DNA of 64,000 nucleotides from Noviherbaspirillum saxi (GCF_003591035.1 NZ_QYUO01000001.1:1240001-1304000), one strand, 5' to 3'; positions 26,838-36,036 are shown, counted from the stretch's first letter. Notes: a model not told the origin generated them from the sequence alone. Numbers and translations: made by a program.

Positions 26838-27119
26838 TTAGCTTACCGGCGTTGGCTCGCTGTCTTCCGGCATGCTGGCTGCGGATGCATCCAGGGCGAC
26901 CGGCTCGGCAGTGTCGCTGGACATGCCGACAACCGAGCTGACGTTGCCTGTGAATGCATCGGCTGCCGGTGCGGTCGCGACCGGCGCCGGCGCCGGCGTC
27001 GTGGCAACCGGCGCCGGCGTCGTGTCGGTTGCGGCGATATCACCTCCACCGTTACCTCCACCTCCGCCGCAGGCGGTTAGTGCCGCCAGTATCGGGAATA
27101 AAAACAAAAGCTTTTTCAT
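26838..27119 (-). CDS. Small Gly/Pro/Ala-rich lipoprotein
   Basis: A 93-residue protein beginning MKKLLFLFPILAALTAC, a lipoprotein signal with lipobox LTAC. The mature end is a flexible run of glycines followed by a Thr/Ala/Pro-rich linker with the repeated unit PAPVAT. No folded domain is evident. A ribosome site (AGGAG) precedes the ATG. It is 37 bases downstream of the DUF4331 gene and probably in its transcript. Function unknown. Confidence 0.65.
   Translation of the reverse strand: MKKLLFLFPILAALTACGGGGGNGGGDIAATDTTPAPVATTPAPAPVATAPAADAFTGNVSSVVGMSSDTAEPVALDASAASMPEDSEPTPVS
26987..27024. repeat. 17-base direct repeat in lipoprotein gene
   Basis: CCGGCGCCGGCGTCGTG occurs at 26987-27003 and again at 27008-27024. 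It encodes the repeated Pro-Ala-Pro-Val-Ala-Thr linker and is a likely slippage site. Confidence 0.85.
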
Positions 27120-27155
27120 GATGCACTCCTTGTCGGGTATAGATAAGCTGCATGT

Positions 27156-28649
27156 TCAATGCTTGACTGAGCCCGGCAGAGGATTCTTCAGGTAAGGAAA
27201 GGCGGCATCGACGAAGCTGCTATCGATATAGGCGCCATCGGTGAATTCGATATCGCCTGCCGGTGCATCCGCGGGCGCACAGCCGAGATTGAGGCGGCAC
27301 AGCTTGCCCATCACCACGCGCAATGCGATGTCCACTACGTCATCGCCCGGACGTCGTCCGTTCGGGAAACCTGCGGTGTCGCCGCCGATGACGCCCAGTC
27401 GGTGCTGAGCGCTTGCCACGGCAATGCCTGTGTTCAGGCGCAGCATTTCCGATGGCGTGCCATTCGCTGGCTTGTTCAAGCCCGGTACGCCGGTCAGGAA
27501 TGCCGTAACCAAATCATTGCGCGGGAAGTTGGTCGGCGCTTTGACGCCGGCGCTGCCGAACAGTACTTCGACCAGGGCTGGCAGAGTCGGATTGGTGACA
27601 TAGTCGATGAATTGCGTGTCGCCGCCCGGCTTGCTGTGGTTGAACTGATCCTTGTCCTTGAGGCCGATCACGACTTCATTGACGAGCGGCATGCCCAGGC
27701 GCGAGACTTGGGTCCATGCGCCGCCTTCCTTCGATGCCGCATTGCTGTTGGGAGTCGGATTAAGCAGGCGACCCTGGCGCAGGCTGGCCGTGGTCCAGCC
27801 GCCAACGACGGTTTCGGAACCGCTGGCCAGACAAGAGATTGGCACTTCCAGTGCGATCGAGGTCACATTCTTGTGCGCGAGCGAATCGCTGGCGGCGCGC
27901 TCGGCATTGGGATCGAATGCGGTGGCCGGTGCCTTGATGTTGATGAGGTCAAAGGTCTCGCCGAGATTCACGACGAAGGGATCCTTGCGTTGTCCCACGA
28001 ACATCCGCGCTGCCGTACCGCATCCGGGAATATTGATGTTGTAGCGATGCTTTGCCGCATACGACGCGTAATCGGAAATCGACTTGTTGCCGATGTTATC
28101 GACAGGTTTGTCGAAGGTGCTTGCGCCACCGGCAGCATTGGTCACTGCCGCACGCGTACCGCTGCGGCGGTCACCGCGTACCACGGTGACGGAATAGGTT
28201 TCGCGCTGGTTCAGGCCCGCCGCGTTGGGTTCATTGATATCCGAGGCGCCATTGATGATCAGGGGAATCGATACCTGTTTGCCGCCAACATTGAGCTTGG
28301 TGTCCTTGTTCTCATTCTTGAAGCGGAACTGGAAGGTCAGGTCCTCCTTGGCATCGCCATTGTTGTCCACGTGTATTTCGTACAGCGCGTCCGGGTCCAT
28401 GGAAAAATAATTTGGACCGCCGTAGGCATCCTGCAGCGGAATGTAATTTGCGATTAGTGTGACATAGTCGCCGCGCCCCGTTTCATAACTACGGAACATG
28501 TAGAAATCGGTCGCGTCCACCTTGGGCTGACGCGTGATGTATGGCGCTTCGCGGTGACTGGACGCGGCCGCCGGTATGCTGGCCAAGCCAAGCAGGGCGG
28601 TCGCGGCGATGCCGGCACCTACCGCGCTTTTGCTGATAACTGTGAACAT
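27156..28649 (-). CDS. DUF4331 family exported protein
   Basis: A 497-residue protein with a signal peptide (to about residue 30, AAA before SSHREAP). The mature start SSHREAPYI and the segment KVDATDFYMFRSYE are the hallmark of DUF4331. Further family markers are YANYIPLQ-type strands, DPDALYEIHVDNNGD and a C-terminal RPGDDVVDIALRV. These proteins are predicted beta-rich, extracytoplasmic and of unknown function. The start at 28649 has GGAGA in front. A 14-base perfect palindrome lies in the leader. The gene is divergent from the TRAP binding-protein array. Confidence 0.88.
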   Translation of the reverse strand: MFTVISKSAVGAGIAATALLGLASIPAAASSHREAPYITRQPKVDATDFYMFRSYETGRGDYVTLIANYIPLQDAYGGPNYFSMDPDALYEIHVDNNGDAKEDLTFQFRFKNENKDTKLNVGGKQVSIPLIINGASDINEPNAAGLNQRETYSVTVVRGDRRSGTRAAVTNAAGGASTFDKPVDNIGNKSISDYASYAAKHRYNINIPGCGTAARMFVGQRKDPFVVNLGETFDLINIKAPATAFDPNAERAASDSLAHKNVTSIALEVPISCLASGSETVVGGWTTASLRQGRLLNPTPNSNAASKEGGAWTQVSRLGMPLVNEVVIGLKDKDQFNHSKPGGDTQFIDYVTNPTLPALVEVLFGSAGVKAPTNFPRNDLVTAFLTGVPGLNKPANGTPSEMLRLNTGIAVASAQHRLGVIGGDTAGFPNGRRPGDDVVDIALRVVMGKLCRLNLGCAPADAPAGDIEFTDGAYIDSSFVDAAFPYLKNPLPGSVKH

Positions 28650-28664
28650 GTCTGTCTCCTGCAA

Positions 28665-29109
28665 GAAAAATGAACGGAATTCCGTTTGATGCAGAGTTCT
28701 ATACGCAGCGCGGTGTAGACCGGATTCATAGGATTCAAAAAAAATCTTGGGAATGTTGCAGGAGCAACGCCGATAGATAACCCGGCTTGATTCGTAGCGC
28801 GGTCAAACTTATGATGCGTGCGCGCCTGATACTTTTATTGCCGTTGTCCGTACATATTTACACGTCCAATGCGCATGCTTTATCCAACTCCTACTTAGTC
28901 CCGCAATGCCAGGCTCTTCCATCTCGGACATCGGGCTGGCGCAATCCCCTCTACGTATTTTTACCTAAGCACTGCTACGAGGAAGCACTTTTCGTGTTGC
29001 CTCCGGTATATCCGCACACCTAGAATCCTTAGGCTCGCGATCCGGCTATCCGCCGATCATCAAAGCTCGGTTCCGCATGACCTGTGTGTTCAATTCTCAA
29101 GGAGACAAA
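28665..29109. other. Divergent intergenic region, DUF4331 / TRAP binding protein 1
   Basis: A stretch of 445 bases that should hold promoters for both genes. AACGGAATTCCGTT (28673-28686) is a perfect palindrome just before the DUF4331 ribosome site. An open frame at 28787-29023 (78 codons) has a hydrophobic N-terminus but no ribosome site or recognised homology; I do not call it a gene. Confidence 0.6.
28673..28686. promoter_or_regulatory. 14-base perfect palindrome, possible operator
   Basis: AACGGAATTCCGTT sits 24-37 bases upstream of the DUF4331 ATG. Its position suits a repressor operator or a leader hairpin; no regulator is identified. Confidence 0.35.
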
Positions 29110-30189
29110 ATGGAACGTCGTTCGTTTATTAAAAAGGCGGCAGTCGGCGCGACTGTCGGAGCAGTCGCTGCTCCCGCGCTCGCGCAGACTCTGCCGACCA
29201 TCAATTGGCGTCTGGCATCTAGCTTTCCCAAATCGCTCGATACCATCTACGGCGCAGCGGAAGTCTTTTCGAAGCGCGTAGCAGCCTTGACCGGCGGCAA
29301 ATTCAACATTCGCGTTTTCTCAGGCGGCGAAATCGTTCCCGCGCTGCAGGTCATGGACGCAGTCCAAGCCGGTACGGTCGAAATGGGCCACAGTGCTTCG
29401 TACTACTACTTCGGCAAGGATCCGACGTTCGCATTCGATGGCGTGGTGCCGTTTGGCCTGAACTCCCGTCAGCAGACGGCGTGGTGGGACCAAGGTGGCG
29501 GCAAGGCGCTGACACGAGAATTCTTCAAGGACTACGGCATCGTCAACTTCATGGGCGGCAACACCGGCACGCAGATGGGTGGCTGGTTCCGCAAGGAAGT
29601 CAAGACAGTCCAGGATCTCAACGGACTAAAAATGCGTATCGGTGGCTTCGCCGGTCGTGTGATGCAGAAACTCGGCCTGGTGCCGCAGCAGATTGCAGGC
29701 GGTGATATTTATCCGGCACTGGAAAAGGGCACGATCGATGCGGCCGAATGGATCGGACCGTATGACGATGAAAAGCTCGGCTTCAACAAGGTTGCGCCTT
29801 TCTACTACACACCGGGCTGGTGGGAAGCCGGTCTGCAAGTGTCCTTCTACATCGGCATCAAGGAATGGGAAAAGCTGCCGAAGGAATACCAGGCTGCAGT
29901 CGAAGCGGCGTCGTATGAATCGCATGTCGTCATGCAGGCGGAATATGATGCGCGCAATCCTGCCGCGCTGGCGCGCTTGTTGAAGAACGGTGTGAAGCTG
30001 CGTCAGTTCTCCAGGGAGATCATGGAAGCTTGCTACAAGGCGACTAATGAAGTCATGGAAGAAGAAGCCGCGAAGAACGCCAAGTTCAAGAAGGTCTATG
30101 AGCCTTGGAAGCGTTTCCGTCAGGATCAGAACCAGTGGTTCTCGGTAGCGGAAGTGCCGCTGCAAAACTTCATGACGACCCGCAAGTAA
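29110..30189 (+). CDS. TRAP transporter substrate-binding protein DctP, paralogue 1 (TakP-like)
   Basis: A 359-residue periplasmic binding protein. The signal has twin arginines (MERRSFIKKAAVGATVG), suggesting Tat export, with cleavage after ALA at about residue 25. The segments SSFPKSLDTIYGAAEVFSKR, GGEIVPALQVMDAV and AEWIGPYDDEKLGF (Glu213-Trp214) match the TakP type. In that type a cation bridges a 2-oxo acid through the conserved Glu-Trp region. The ribosome site is AAGGAG. It is the first of three tandem paralogues that feed a TRAP membrane pair on the opposite strand. Ligand by analogy: a 2-oxo or hydroxy monocarboxylate. Confidence 0.9.
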   Translation: MERRSFIKKAAVGATVGAVAAPALAQTLPTINWRLASSFPKSLDTIYGAAEVFSKRVAALTGGKFNIRVFSGGEIVPALQVMDAVQAGTVEMGHSASYYYFGKDPTFAFDGVVPFGLNSRQQTAWWDQGGGKALTREFFKDYGIVNFMGGNTGTQMGGWFRKEVKTVQDLNGLKMRIGGFAGRVMQKLGLVPQQIAGGDIYPALEKGTIDAAEWIGPYDDEKLGFNKVAPFYYTPGWWEAGLQVSFYIGIKEWEKLPKEYQAAVEAASYESHVVMQAEYDARNPAALARLLKNGVKLRQFSREIMEACYKATNEVMEEEAAKNAKFKKVYEPWKRFRQDQNQWFSVAEVPLQNFMTTRK

Positions 30190-30226
30190 TTCATGCGGCA
30201 AGTTTGAAGAAGCAGCTGTAATGACG

Positions 30227-30259
30227 AAGCCCGCTGCATACCAATGCGGCGGGCTTCTT
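30227..30259 (+). terminator. Terminator-like hairpin after binding protein 1
   Basis: A 13-bp stem (30227-30239 with 30244-30256, one G-T pair) and loop ACCA, followed by a short T-rich tail (CTTG). It lies 38 bases after the stop. The weak tail may let some transcription continue to paralogue 2. Confidence 0.6.
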
Positions 30260-30479
30260 GCCATTGGGAAGCTGCCGGACGAGATGTGTTTTTTATGGCA
30301 TGCTTCTAAGCGCACAGGAATTGAACACCGTGTGCCTTGCCATGCAGGGTATCCGGTAGTTGACCTGCAGGTTCAATGCAAAGCCATGCCCGTATCAAGT
30401 ACACATATCGCGCATCTGCGCGTTCGTGAGTGCGTGCATGGTCGACATCGATTTGATGCCTTACTCAACAGGAGACAAA

Positions 30480-31559
30480 ATGGAACGTCGTTCCTTTCTA
30501 AAAAAAGCAGCGGTCGGCGCATCGGTTGGTGCAATTGCCGCACCGGCGCTTGCGCAAACCCAGCCGACTATTAACTGGCGCCTCGCATCGAGCTTCCCTA
30601 AATCGCTTGACACACTGTTTGGTACTGCTGAAGTTTTCAGCAAGCGGGTTTCGGCTCTTACCGGCGGCAAGTTCAATATCCGCGTTTTCGCCGGCGGTGA
30701 AATCGTTCCGGCTCTCCAGGTTGTCGACGCCGTGCAAAACAGCACCGTGGAGATGGGCCATACCGCGCCTTACTACTACTTCGGCAAGGATCCTACATTT
30801 GCATTTGATTGCGCGGTGCCGTTCGGGATGAATTCCCGTCAGCAGACCGCGTGGTTCGATCAGGGTGGAGGGCGCGAATTGCTGCGCGACTTCTACAAAG
30901 AGTACGGCATCGTCAATTTCCTCGGCGGGAATACCGGTGCGCAGATGGGCGGCTGGTTCCGCAAGGAGATCAAGACCCTGAACGACATCAAGGGTCTCAA
31001 GATGCGTATTAGCGCATTCGCTGGCAAGGTAATGGCGCCGCTGGGCCTGGTCCCGCAACAGCTCGCTGGTGCGGACATTTATCCCGCGCTGGAAAAGGGC
31101 ACGCTGGATGCGGTCGAGTGGACCACGCCGTACGACGATGAAAAGCTTGGGTTCTATAAGGTCGCGCCATACTATTACGCACCGGGCTGGTGGGAAGCCG
31201 GTGCGCAGCTTGCGTTCTACGTCGGCATGAAGGAGTGGGAAAAGCTGCCCAAGGAATACCAGCAGGCGATCGAGGCTGCATCCTACGAAGCCCACGTGAC
31301 CATGCAGGCCGAGTATGACGCGAAGAACCCGGCAGCGCTGGCGCGCTTGATCAAGGGCGGCGCCAAGCTGCGTTTCTTCTCGAAAGACATCATGGAAGCC
31401 GCCTACAAGGCGGCCGTAACAACGATGGAAGAAGAAGCGGCGAAGAACGCCAAATTCAAGAAGATTTACGAGCCATACAAACGATTCCAGCGTGATCAGA
31501 ATCAGTGGTTCTCGGTCGCTGAAGTGCCTCTGCAAAACTTCATGACTTCGCGTAAGTAA
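30480..31559 (+). CDS. TRAP transporter substrate-binding protein DctP, paralogue 2 (TakP-like)
   Basis: A 359-residue paralogue of the proteins on either side, with the same Tat-like signal (MERRSFLKKAAVGAS) and the same leader AGGAGACAAA before the ATG. Sequence differs from the other two at likely ligand-contact places: MGHTAPYYYF replaces MGHSASYYYF, EWTTPYDDEK replaces EW(I/V)GPYDDEK, and ISAFAGKVMAPLG replaces IGGFAG-VMQ-LG. This suggests a related but different ligand. It keeps the Glu-Trp pair. The long open frame upstream of 30480 is not coding. Confidence 0.9.
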   Translation: MERRSFLKKAAVGASVGAIAAPALAQTQPTINWRLASSFPKSLDTLFGTAEVFSKRVSALTGGKFNIRVFAGGEIVPALQVVDAVQNSTVEMGHTAPYYYFGKDPTFAFDCAVPFGMNSRQQTAWFDQGGGRELLRDFYKEYGIVNFLGGNTGAQMGGWFRKEIKTLNDIKGLKMRISAFAGKVMAPLGLVPQQLAGADIYPALEKGTLDAVEWTTPYDDEKLGFYKVAPYYYAPGWWEAGAQLAFYVGMKEWEKLPKEYQQAIEAASYEAHVTMQAEYDAKNPAALARLIKGGAKLRFFSKDIMEAAYKAAVTTMEEEAAKNAKFKKIYEPYKRFQRDQNQWFSVAEVPLQNFMTSRK

Positions 31560-31934
31560 GTCTCTGTCTTATCCTGCGGTACACATCGTTGTGCCGCAGG
31601 TTGCCTTGCGCATTCTGCGTTCTCCTCTCCCTTGCTTCCTGTTCGCGTGCCTCGCGACGCTGTCATTTCTTGCGTTTCATTCTGAAACGGCACCCTCCAT
31701 CCGACCGCTTTCAGATGCTGCTTCACGTCGTCTCTTTGCCGCCAGTGCTCTACAGCCTTTATTACGTGCCTTGCAGGTAGAGGCCTTTTGTGGCAATGGT
31801 GCGGTGCAATATCTGTTTTGATTGCATCCGAGATATTAGTAACCATACAATCGGCCGAAGCCGGAGGGGACGATGACCCGAATGGGTTAGTGCCGGTCAC
31901 AAATCAAGACTATGGTTCAATCACAGGAGAGAAA
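31560..31934. other. Intergenic region between binding proteins 2 and 3
   Basis: A stretch of 375 bases without a convincing gene. A hairpin (CCTGCGGTACA pairing with TGTGCCGCAGG, about 31574-31601) stands just after the stop but lacks a T-run. The rest probably holds a separate promoter for paralogue 3. Confidence 0.5.
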
Positions 31935-33029
31935 ATGGAACGCCGTTCCTTTATAAAAAAAGCAGCTATCGGCGCAACAGTCGGGGCAGTTGCAACCCCG
32001 GCATTTGCGCAAGCCCAGCCGACTATCACTTGGCGGCTTGCATCAAGCTTTCCGAAATCGCTGGACACGATTTTTGGCGCTTCGGATGTCTTTTCCAAGC
32101 GAGTGGCTCAGCTGACTGGTGGCAAATTCACGATTCGGGTATTCGCTGGCGGTGAGATCGTTCCGGCATTGCAGGTAATGGATGCAGTCCAGGCTGGTAC
32201 GGTGGAAATGGGCCATAGCGCCTCGTACTATTATTTCGGCAAGGATCCGACGTTCGCATTCGATTGTGCCGTTCCTTTCGGCCTGAATTCGCGCCAACAG
32301 ACAGCATGGATCGATCAGGGCGGTGGCCGTGAATTGATGCGTGAATTTTTCAAGGACTACGGTATTGTCAATTTCCTCGGCGGAAATACCGGTACCCAAA
32401 TGGGCGGCTGGTTCCGGAAGGAAGTCAAGACCGTCAAAGACCTCAATGGCTTGAAGATGCGCATCGGCGGTTTCGCCGGAAAGGTGATGCAAGAGCTCGG
32501 TGTGGTGCCGCAACAGATTGCTGGTGGCGACATTTATCCTGCGCTGGAAAAGGGCACGATCGATGCGGCCGAATGGGTTGGTCCGTACGACGACGAGAAA
32601 CTCGGCTTTAACAAGGTCGCGCCTTTCTACTATGCGCCCGGATGGTGGGAAGCTGGTCCGCAACTGTCCTTTTACGTTGGCCTGAAGGAATGGGAAAAGC
32701 TGCCCAAGGAATACCAGGCGGCCATCGAAGTAGCGACCTATGAAGCTCACGTCGTCATGCAGGCTCAATACGACGCTCGCAATCCGGCAGCACTGGCACG
32801 ACTGTTGAAAAGCGGCGTCAAGCTGCGCAGCTTCTCCAAGGAAGTCATGGAAGCATGCTACAAGGCAGCAAACACCGTCATGGACGCAGAGGCTGAGAAG
32901 AATGCCAAGTTCAAGAAAGTGTACGAGCCATGGAAGCGATTCCGCCAGGACGAAAACCAGTGGTTCTCCGTTGCAGAAGCTCCGCTGCAGAACTTCATGA
33001 TTACGCGTAAGGGCAGTAACGGTTCCTGA
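31935..33029 (+). CDS. TRAP transporter substrate-binding protein DctP, paralogue 3 (TakP-like)
   Basis: A 364-residue protein, visibly closer to paralogue 1 than to 2 (shared MGHSASYYYF, DAAEWVGPYDDEKLGF, MRIGGFAG). It has the same Tat-like signal (MERRSFIKKAAIGATVG) and a ribosome site AGGAGAGAAA. The C-terminus has four extra residues beyond the usual end. Being last, it converges with dctM across a shared bidirectional terminator. Duplicated array members like this often bind overlapping ligands or are expressed under different conditions. Confidence 0.9.
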   Translation: MERRSFIKKAAIGATVGAVATPAFAQAQPTITWRLASSFPKSLDTIFGASDVFSKRVAQLTGGKFTIRVFAGGEIVPALQVMDAVQAGTVEMGHSASYYYFGKDPTFAFDCAVPFGLNSRQQTAWIDQGGGRELMREFFKDYGIVNFLGGNTGTQMGGWFRKEVKTVKDLNGLKMRIGGFAGKVMQELGVVPQQIAGGDIYPALEKGTIDAAEWVGPYDDEKLGFNKVAPFYYAPGWWEAGPQLSFYVGLKEWEKLPKEYQAAIEVATYEAHVVMQAQYDARNPAALARLLKSGVKLRSFSKEVMEACYKAANTVMDAEAEKNAKFKKVYEPWKRFRQDENQWFSVAEAPLQNFMITRKGSNGS

Positions 33030-33063
33030 TATTCAGGGCGGCTTAGGCTCGGTATAAGAAGAA

Positions 33064-33096
33064 AAAAGCCCCGCGACTTCACGTCGCGGGGCTTTT
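33064..33096. terminator. Bidirectional terminator, binding protein 3 / dctM
   Basis: A perfect 14-bp stem AAAAGCCCCGCGAC (33064-33077) pairs with 33083-33096, with loop TTCAC. A-run and T-run flank it, so it suits both convergent genes. Confidence 0.92.
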
Positions 33097-33126
33097 GTTT
33101 TATGGAAAGCGGCTTACGAAAGCGCC

Positions 33127-34878
33127 TTACTTTTTCTCGGTATCGGTAGAGAAGTTGAGTTGCGGCTCGCTTTCTTCCTTCTTTTCCGTATCAGTAGAGA
33201 AGTTCAGTTCAGGAGCCTCTCCTTCTTCCCTCTTTTCTTCTTCCATCGCCGGTCGCTCGATGACCAAGCCTTCGGATGGCGTCGATGCGATGCCTTTGTC
33301 CAGGAATCCGGTCACCATTTGCGGGAAAGTAGCCACCAGGCCAACCATGATGACCTGCAGTACGACCCACGGCACAGCGCCCCAGTAAATATCCGAACTC
33401 TTGACTTCTTTCGGCGCAACGCCTCTCAGATAGAAAAGCGCAAATCCGAACGGCGGGTGCATGAACGAGGTTTGCATATTGACGCAAAGCATCACGCCAA
33501 ACCACACCAGTGCCGCCGAGGCCGCAGCCTCTGGACTGCCCATGCTCTCAAGCAGTACTGGAGCCAGCACCTTCTCTGCCACCGGAGCAATCATCGGCAC
33601 AACGATGAAAGCAATCTCAAAGAAATCGAGGAAGAAGGCCAGGAAGAACACGAACAGATTGACCACCACCAGGAAGCCGATCCACCCGCCGGGCAAGCCG
33701 GTGAACAGATGCTCGACCCACAATCCGCCATCCACACCCATGAAAACGACCGAGAAGCAGGTCGAGCCAATGAGGATGAATACGACCATGGATGTAAGGC
33801 GCATGGTCGACTGGTACCCGAGCACGATCAGGTCGCGCAACTCATTGATACGGCTGGCGCGAATGATCATCCAGACGAGAGCGACATACGCCGCGACCAG
33901 TCCAGCCTGCAGGAATGGAATGGCAACCTTGCTGACGCCGATTTCCGATGTATAGAATATTGCGCCGATCACGCCCGCTGCGGCCAGGCCGACCATGCCG
34001 ATGCGGAATACCGCGCGGTCCTTGCTGGTGAATTCCTTGTTTCGCAGCACAGCGAGCACAACGGCGCCGAGCGCGCCCATGGCACCGGACTCTGTTGGTG
34101 TCGCGACGCCGAGCATCATGGTTCCAAGCACCATGAAGATCAGCACTGCCGATGGGATGATGCCGCGAAGGCATTTCTTCCACAGTTCCCAACCTTGCAC
34201 TGTGCGTGCTTCTTTCGGGATTGCAGGTAACCATTCCGGCTTGATGCGAGACAAGATGAATGTGTACAGAATAAACAAGCCGATCTGCACAAGCGATGGT
34301 CCCCATGCGCCGAGATACATGCTGCCAACGTCGGCGCTTGCGGTCTGCGTGCGGAGTTGGTCAGCCAGCACAACCAGCACCAGCGAAGGCGGCACCAGTT
34401 GGGTAATGGTGCCGGAGGCGGCCAGTACGCCGGTGGTGTAGCGCATGTTATAGCCGTACCGCATCATGACCGGCAGGGAAATCATGGCCATGGTGATGAC
34501 CTGTGCGGCTACCGTTCCGGTAATCGCGCCCAGGATGAAGCCGACCAAGATGACCGAATAGCCAAGACCGCCGCGAATGGGGCCGAACAACTGACCCATG
34601 GAGTCAAGCATCTCTTCGGCCAGGCCGCACTTTTCTAGAATCGCCCCCATGAAGGTAAAGAAGGGAATCGCTAACAATAGATCGTTGGCAAGGACGCTTC
34701 CGAATATTCGCTGCGGTACCGCCTGCAGGAAATTCACGCCAAAAAATCCAAGTTCAATGGAGATGATGCCGAAGAACAGCCCCAGCGCAAGCAAGGAGAA
34801 GGCGACTGGAAAGCCGATCAGCATAAACAGGACCAGACCGCCGAACATCAGCGGCGGCATATACTCGAGCGGGATCAT
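33127..34878 (-). CDS. TRAP transporter large membrane subunit DctM
   Basis: A 583-residue integral membrane protein of the DctM/TRAP-large family with about 13-14 hydrophobic segments. Family features are FGSVLANDLLLAIPFFTFMG, GAITGTVAAQVITMAM and PTESGAMGALGA. It forms the sodium-driven translocation channel. The last 45 residues are a charged cytoplasmic-looking tail that contains the unit LNFSTDTEKK twice. At 583 residues it is longer than the usual 425-450 of DctM, as seen in the TakM-type group with an extra central region. The start overlaps the stop of dctQ by 4 bases (ATGA). Confidence 0.93.
   Translation of the reverse strand: MIPLEYMPPLMFGGLVLFMLIGFPVAFSLLALGLFFGIISIELGFFGVNFLQAVPQRIFGSVLANDLLLAIPFFTFMGAILEKCGLAEEMLDSMGQLFGPIRGGLGYSVILVGFILGAITGTVAAQVITMAMISLPVMMRYGYNMRYTTGVLAASGTITQLVPPSLVLVVLADQLRTQTASADVGSMYLGAWGPSLVQIGLFILYTFILSRIKPEWLPAIPKEARTVQGWELWKKCLRGIIPSAVLIFMVLGTMMLGVATPTESGAMGALGAVVLAVLRNKEFTSKDRAVFRIGMVGLAAAGVIGAIFYTSEIGVSKVAIPFLQAGLVAAYVALVWMIIRASRINELRDLIVLGYQSTMRLTSMVVFILIGSTCFSVVFMGVDGGLWVEHLFTGLPGGWIGFLVVVNLFVFFLAFFLDFFEIAFIVVPMIAPVAEKVLAPVLLESMGSPEAAASAALVWFGVMLCVNMQTSFMHPPFGFALFYLRGVAPKEVKSSDIYWGAVPWVVLQVIMVGLVATFPQMVTGFLDKGIASTPSEGLVIERPAMEEEKREEGEAPELNFSTDTEKKEESEPQLNFSTDTEKK
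33132..33213. repeat. Imperfect tandem duplication at the 3' end of dctM
   Basis: Two related copies of about 31 bases, around 33132-33162 and 33181-33213, share the core GTAGAGAAGTT. Both encode LNFSTDTEKK, so the protein tail appears to have grown by duplication. Confidence 0.75.
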
Positions 34879-35417
34879 TGGACGGGTCTTTCGTATTTGG
34901 TATCGAGGTGCACTTTGCCCGCCAATGCGGCAATGCGTTTGATGAGTTCCGAGATGCCTTGCAGTGCAAGCAGCGCGAAGCCAACCGGGACGATCAGCTT
35001 GATCGGATACCTGGGCAGGCCGCCTGCGTTCGCCGACTGTTCAAGGATGTCCCATGAAGGAAGAAACAATGCTTTCCATGAAAGCCAGGTAAACAACAGG
35101 CAGGCGGGAAGCAGGAAAACAATGATGCCGAATACGTCGATCCAGAACTGCGTGCGTTCGGAGACGTGGCCATAAATCAAATCAACCCGTACGTGCTCAT
35201 TCTTTTGAAACGTATAGGGAGCGCCCAGCATCACCGCCGCGCCAAACAAGTACCACTGAAGCTCGAGCGGCCAGTTATTACTCCAGTTAAATCCATACCT
35301 GACCAGTGCATTGGTAGCACTGACAACACAGGAAAGAAGGATCGCTATATTGGCGACCTTGCCTATCCGGTAGCCGATGAAATCGATCCAGCTTGAGAGC
35401 TTTAGCAATGATTGCAT
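34875..35417 (-). CDS. TRAP transporter small membrane subunit DctQ
   Basis: A 180-residue protein with four membrane segments, the DctQ topology. The markers NNWPLELQWYLFGAAVMLGAPYTFQKNEHVRVD are typical. It pairs with DctM, which overlaps it by 4 bases, and works with one or more of the three binding proteins opposite. The start MQSLLKLSSWIDF at 35417 is chosen because the longer open frame adds only a polar, Pro-rich leader; GAGAGG lies upstream. Confidence 0.9.
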   Translation of the reverse strand: MQSLLKLSSWIDFIGYRIGKVANIAILLSCVVSATNALVRYGFNWSNNWPLELQWYLFGAAVMLGAPYTFQKNEHVRVDLIYGHVSERTQFWIDVFGIIVFLLPACLLFTWLSWKALFLPSWDILEQSANAGGLPRYPIKLIVPVGFALLALQGISELIKRIAALAGKVHLDTKYERPVQ

Positions 35418-36036
35418 GATGCAAGCCCTCTCAGGAATGGCAGCCGGGCCTGAAGCCGGGCATGGGGAGGTGGAGTAATTTCCCGCTGCGCGTATGGCGG
35501 CAGGGGAGAGAACGGCAGGTATTGATCCGACCGGCGTGATCAAACGCACGGACAGAGCAAGCCAGGGGCGCTCGTGGCGATGACATGGTGCTTGTCTCCA
35601 TGAAAGAAAAACTCTGAATCAGGGTTGGGATCTTTTATGCGATGGGCTGTCTTATGGCACCCCGCTTTTAATTCGGGGGAGTATATGACAATTCTAGATA
35701 CAAACGAACACACCGAAGGCGTGTTCGCCATTCTTTTCATGGTGCGATGCAAAACATGAAGTTTTTTTCAGGCTTATACCGGATTTTAAGGTAGTAGCGC
35801 GTACGTGATAGTACGCAAACCGATTGAAATGTCGCGTTGCAGCATTGTGTGAATGCACTGGTCGGATCGAAGGGGCGGGCGACATATTCAACCAACGCCG
35901 CTCAATTTGCGGCAATCCGCATTGGGCTCTTTCCAGCATACGGCCATTACAAAGTTTGCGCTTCAGGGATTTGCAAAAACGTGCTTTTCACGCGACAGAG
36001 GTGCGCGCCATACCGCGCGTACCTCTGCCGTGTGAA
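35418..36036. other. Intergenic region upstream of dctQ
   Basis: A stretch of 619 bases with no convincing gene; short open frames near 35824-36045 have no ribosome site. It should contain the dctQM promoter. Arms CGAACAC (35705-35711) and GTGTTCG (35721-35727) form an inverted repeat with a 9-base spacer, possibly a regulator site. The argH terminator candidate lies at 35996-36027. Confidence 0.5.
35996..36027 (-). terminator. Terminator-like hairpin after argH
   Basis: A 12-bp stem (35996-36007 with 36016-36027, one G-T pair) begins 10 bases after the argH stop. No T-run follows directly; a small second hairpin with GTTTTT follows at about 35978-35990. Confidence 0.45.

Noticed and set aside
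28787..29023. 78-codon open frame with a hydrophobic start as a small secreted protein
   Set aside because: No ribosome site, no recognisable domain, and it lies in a divergent promoter region.
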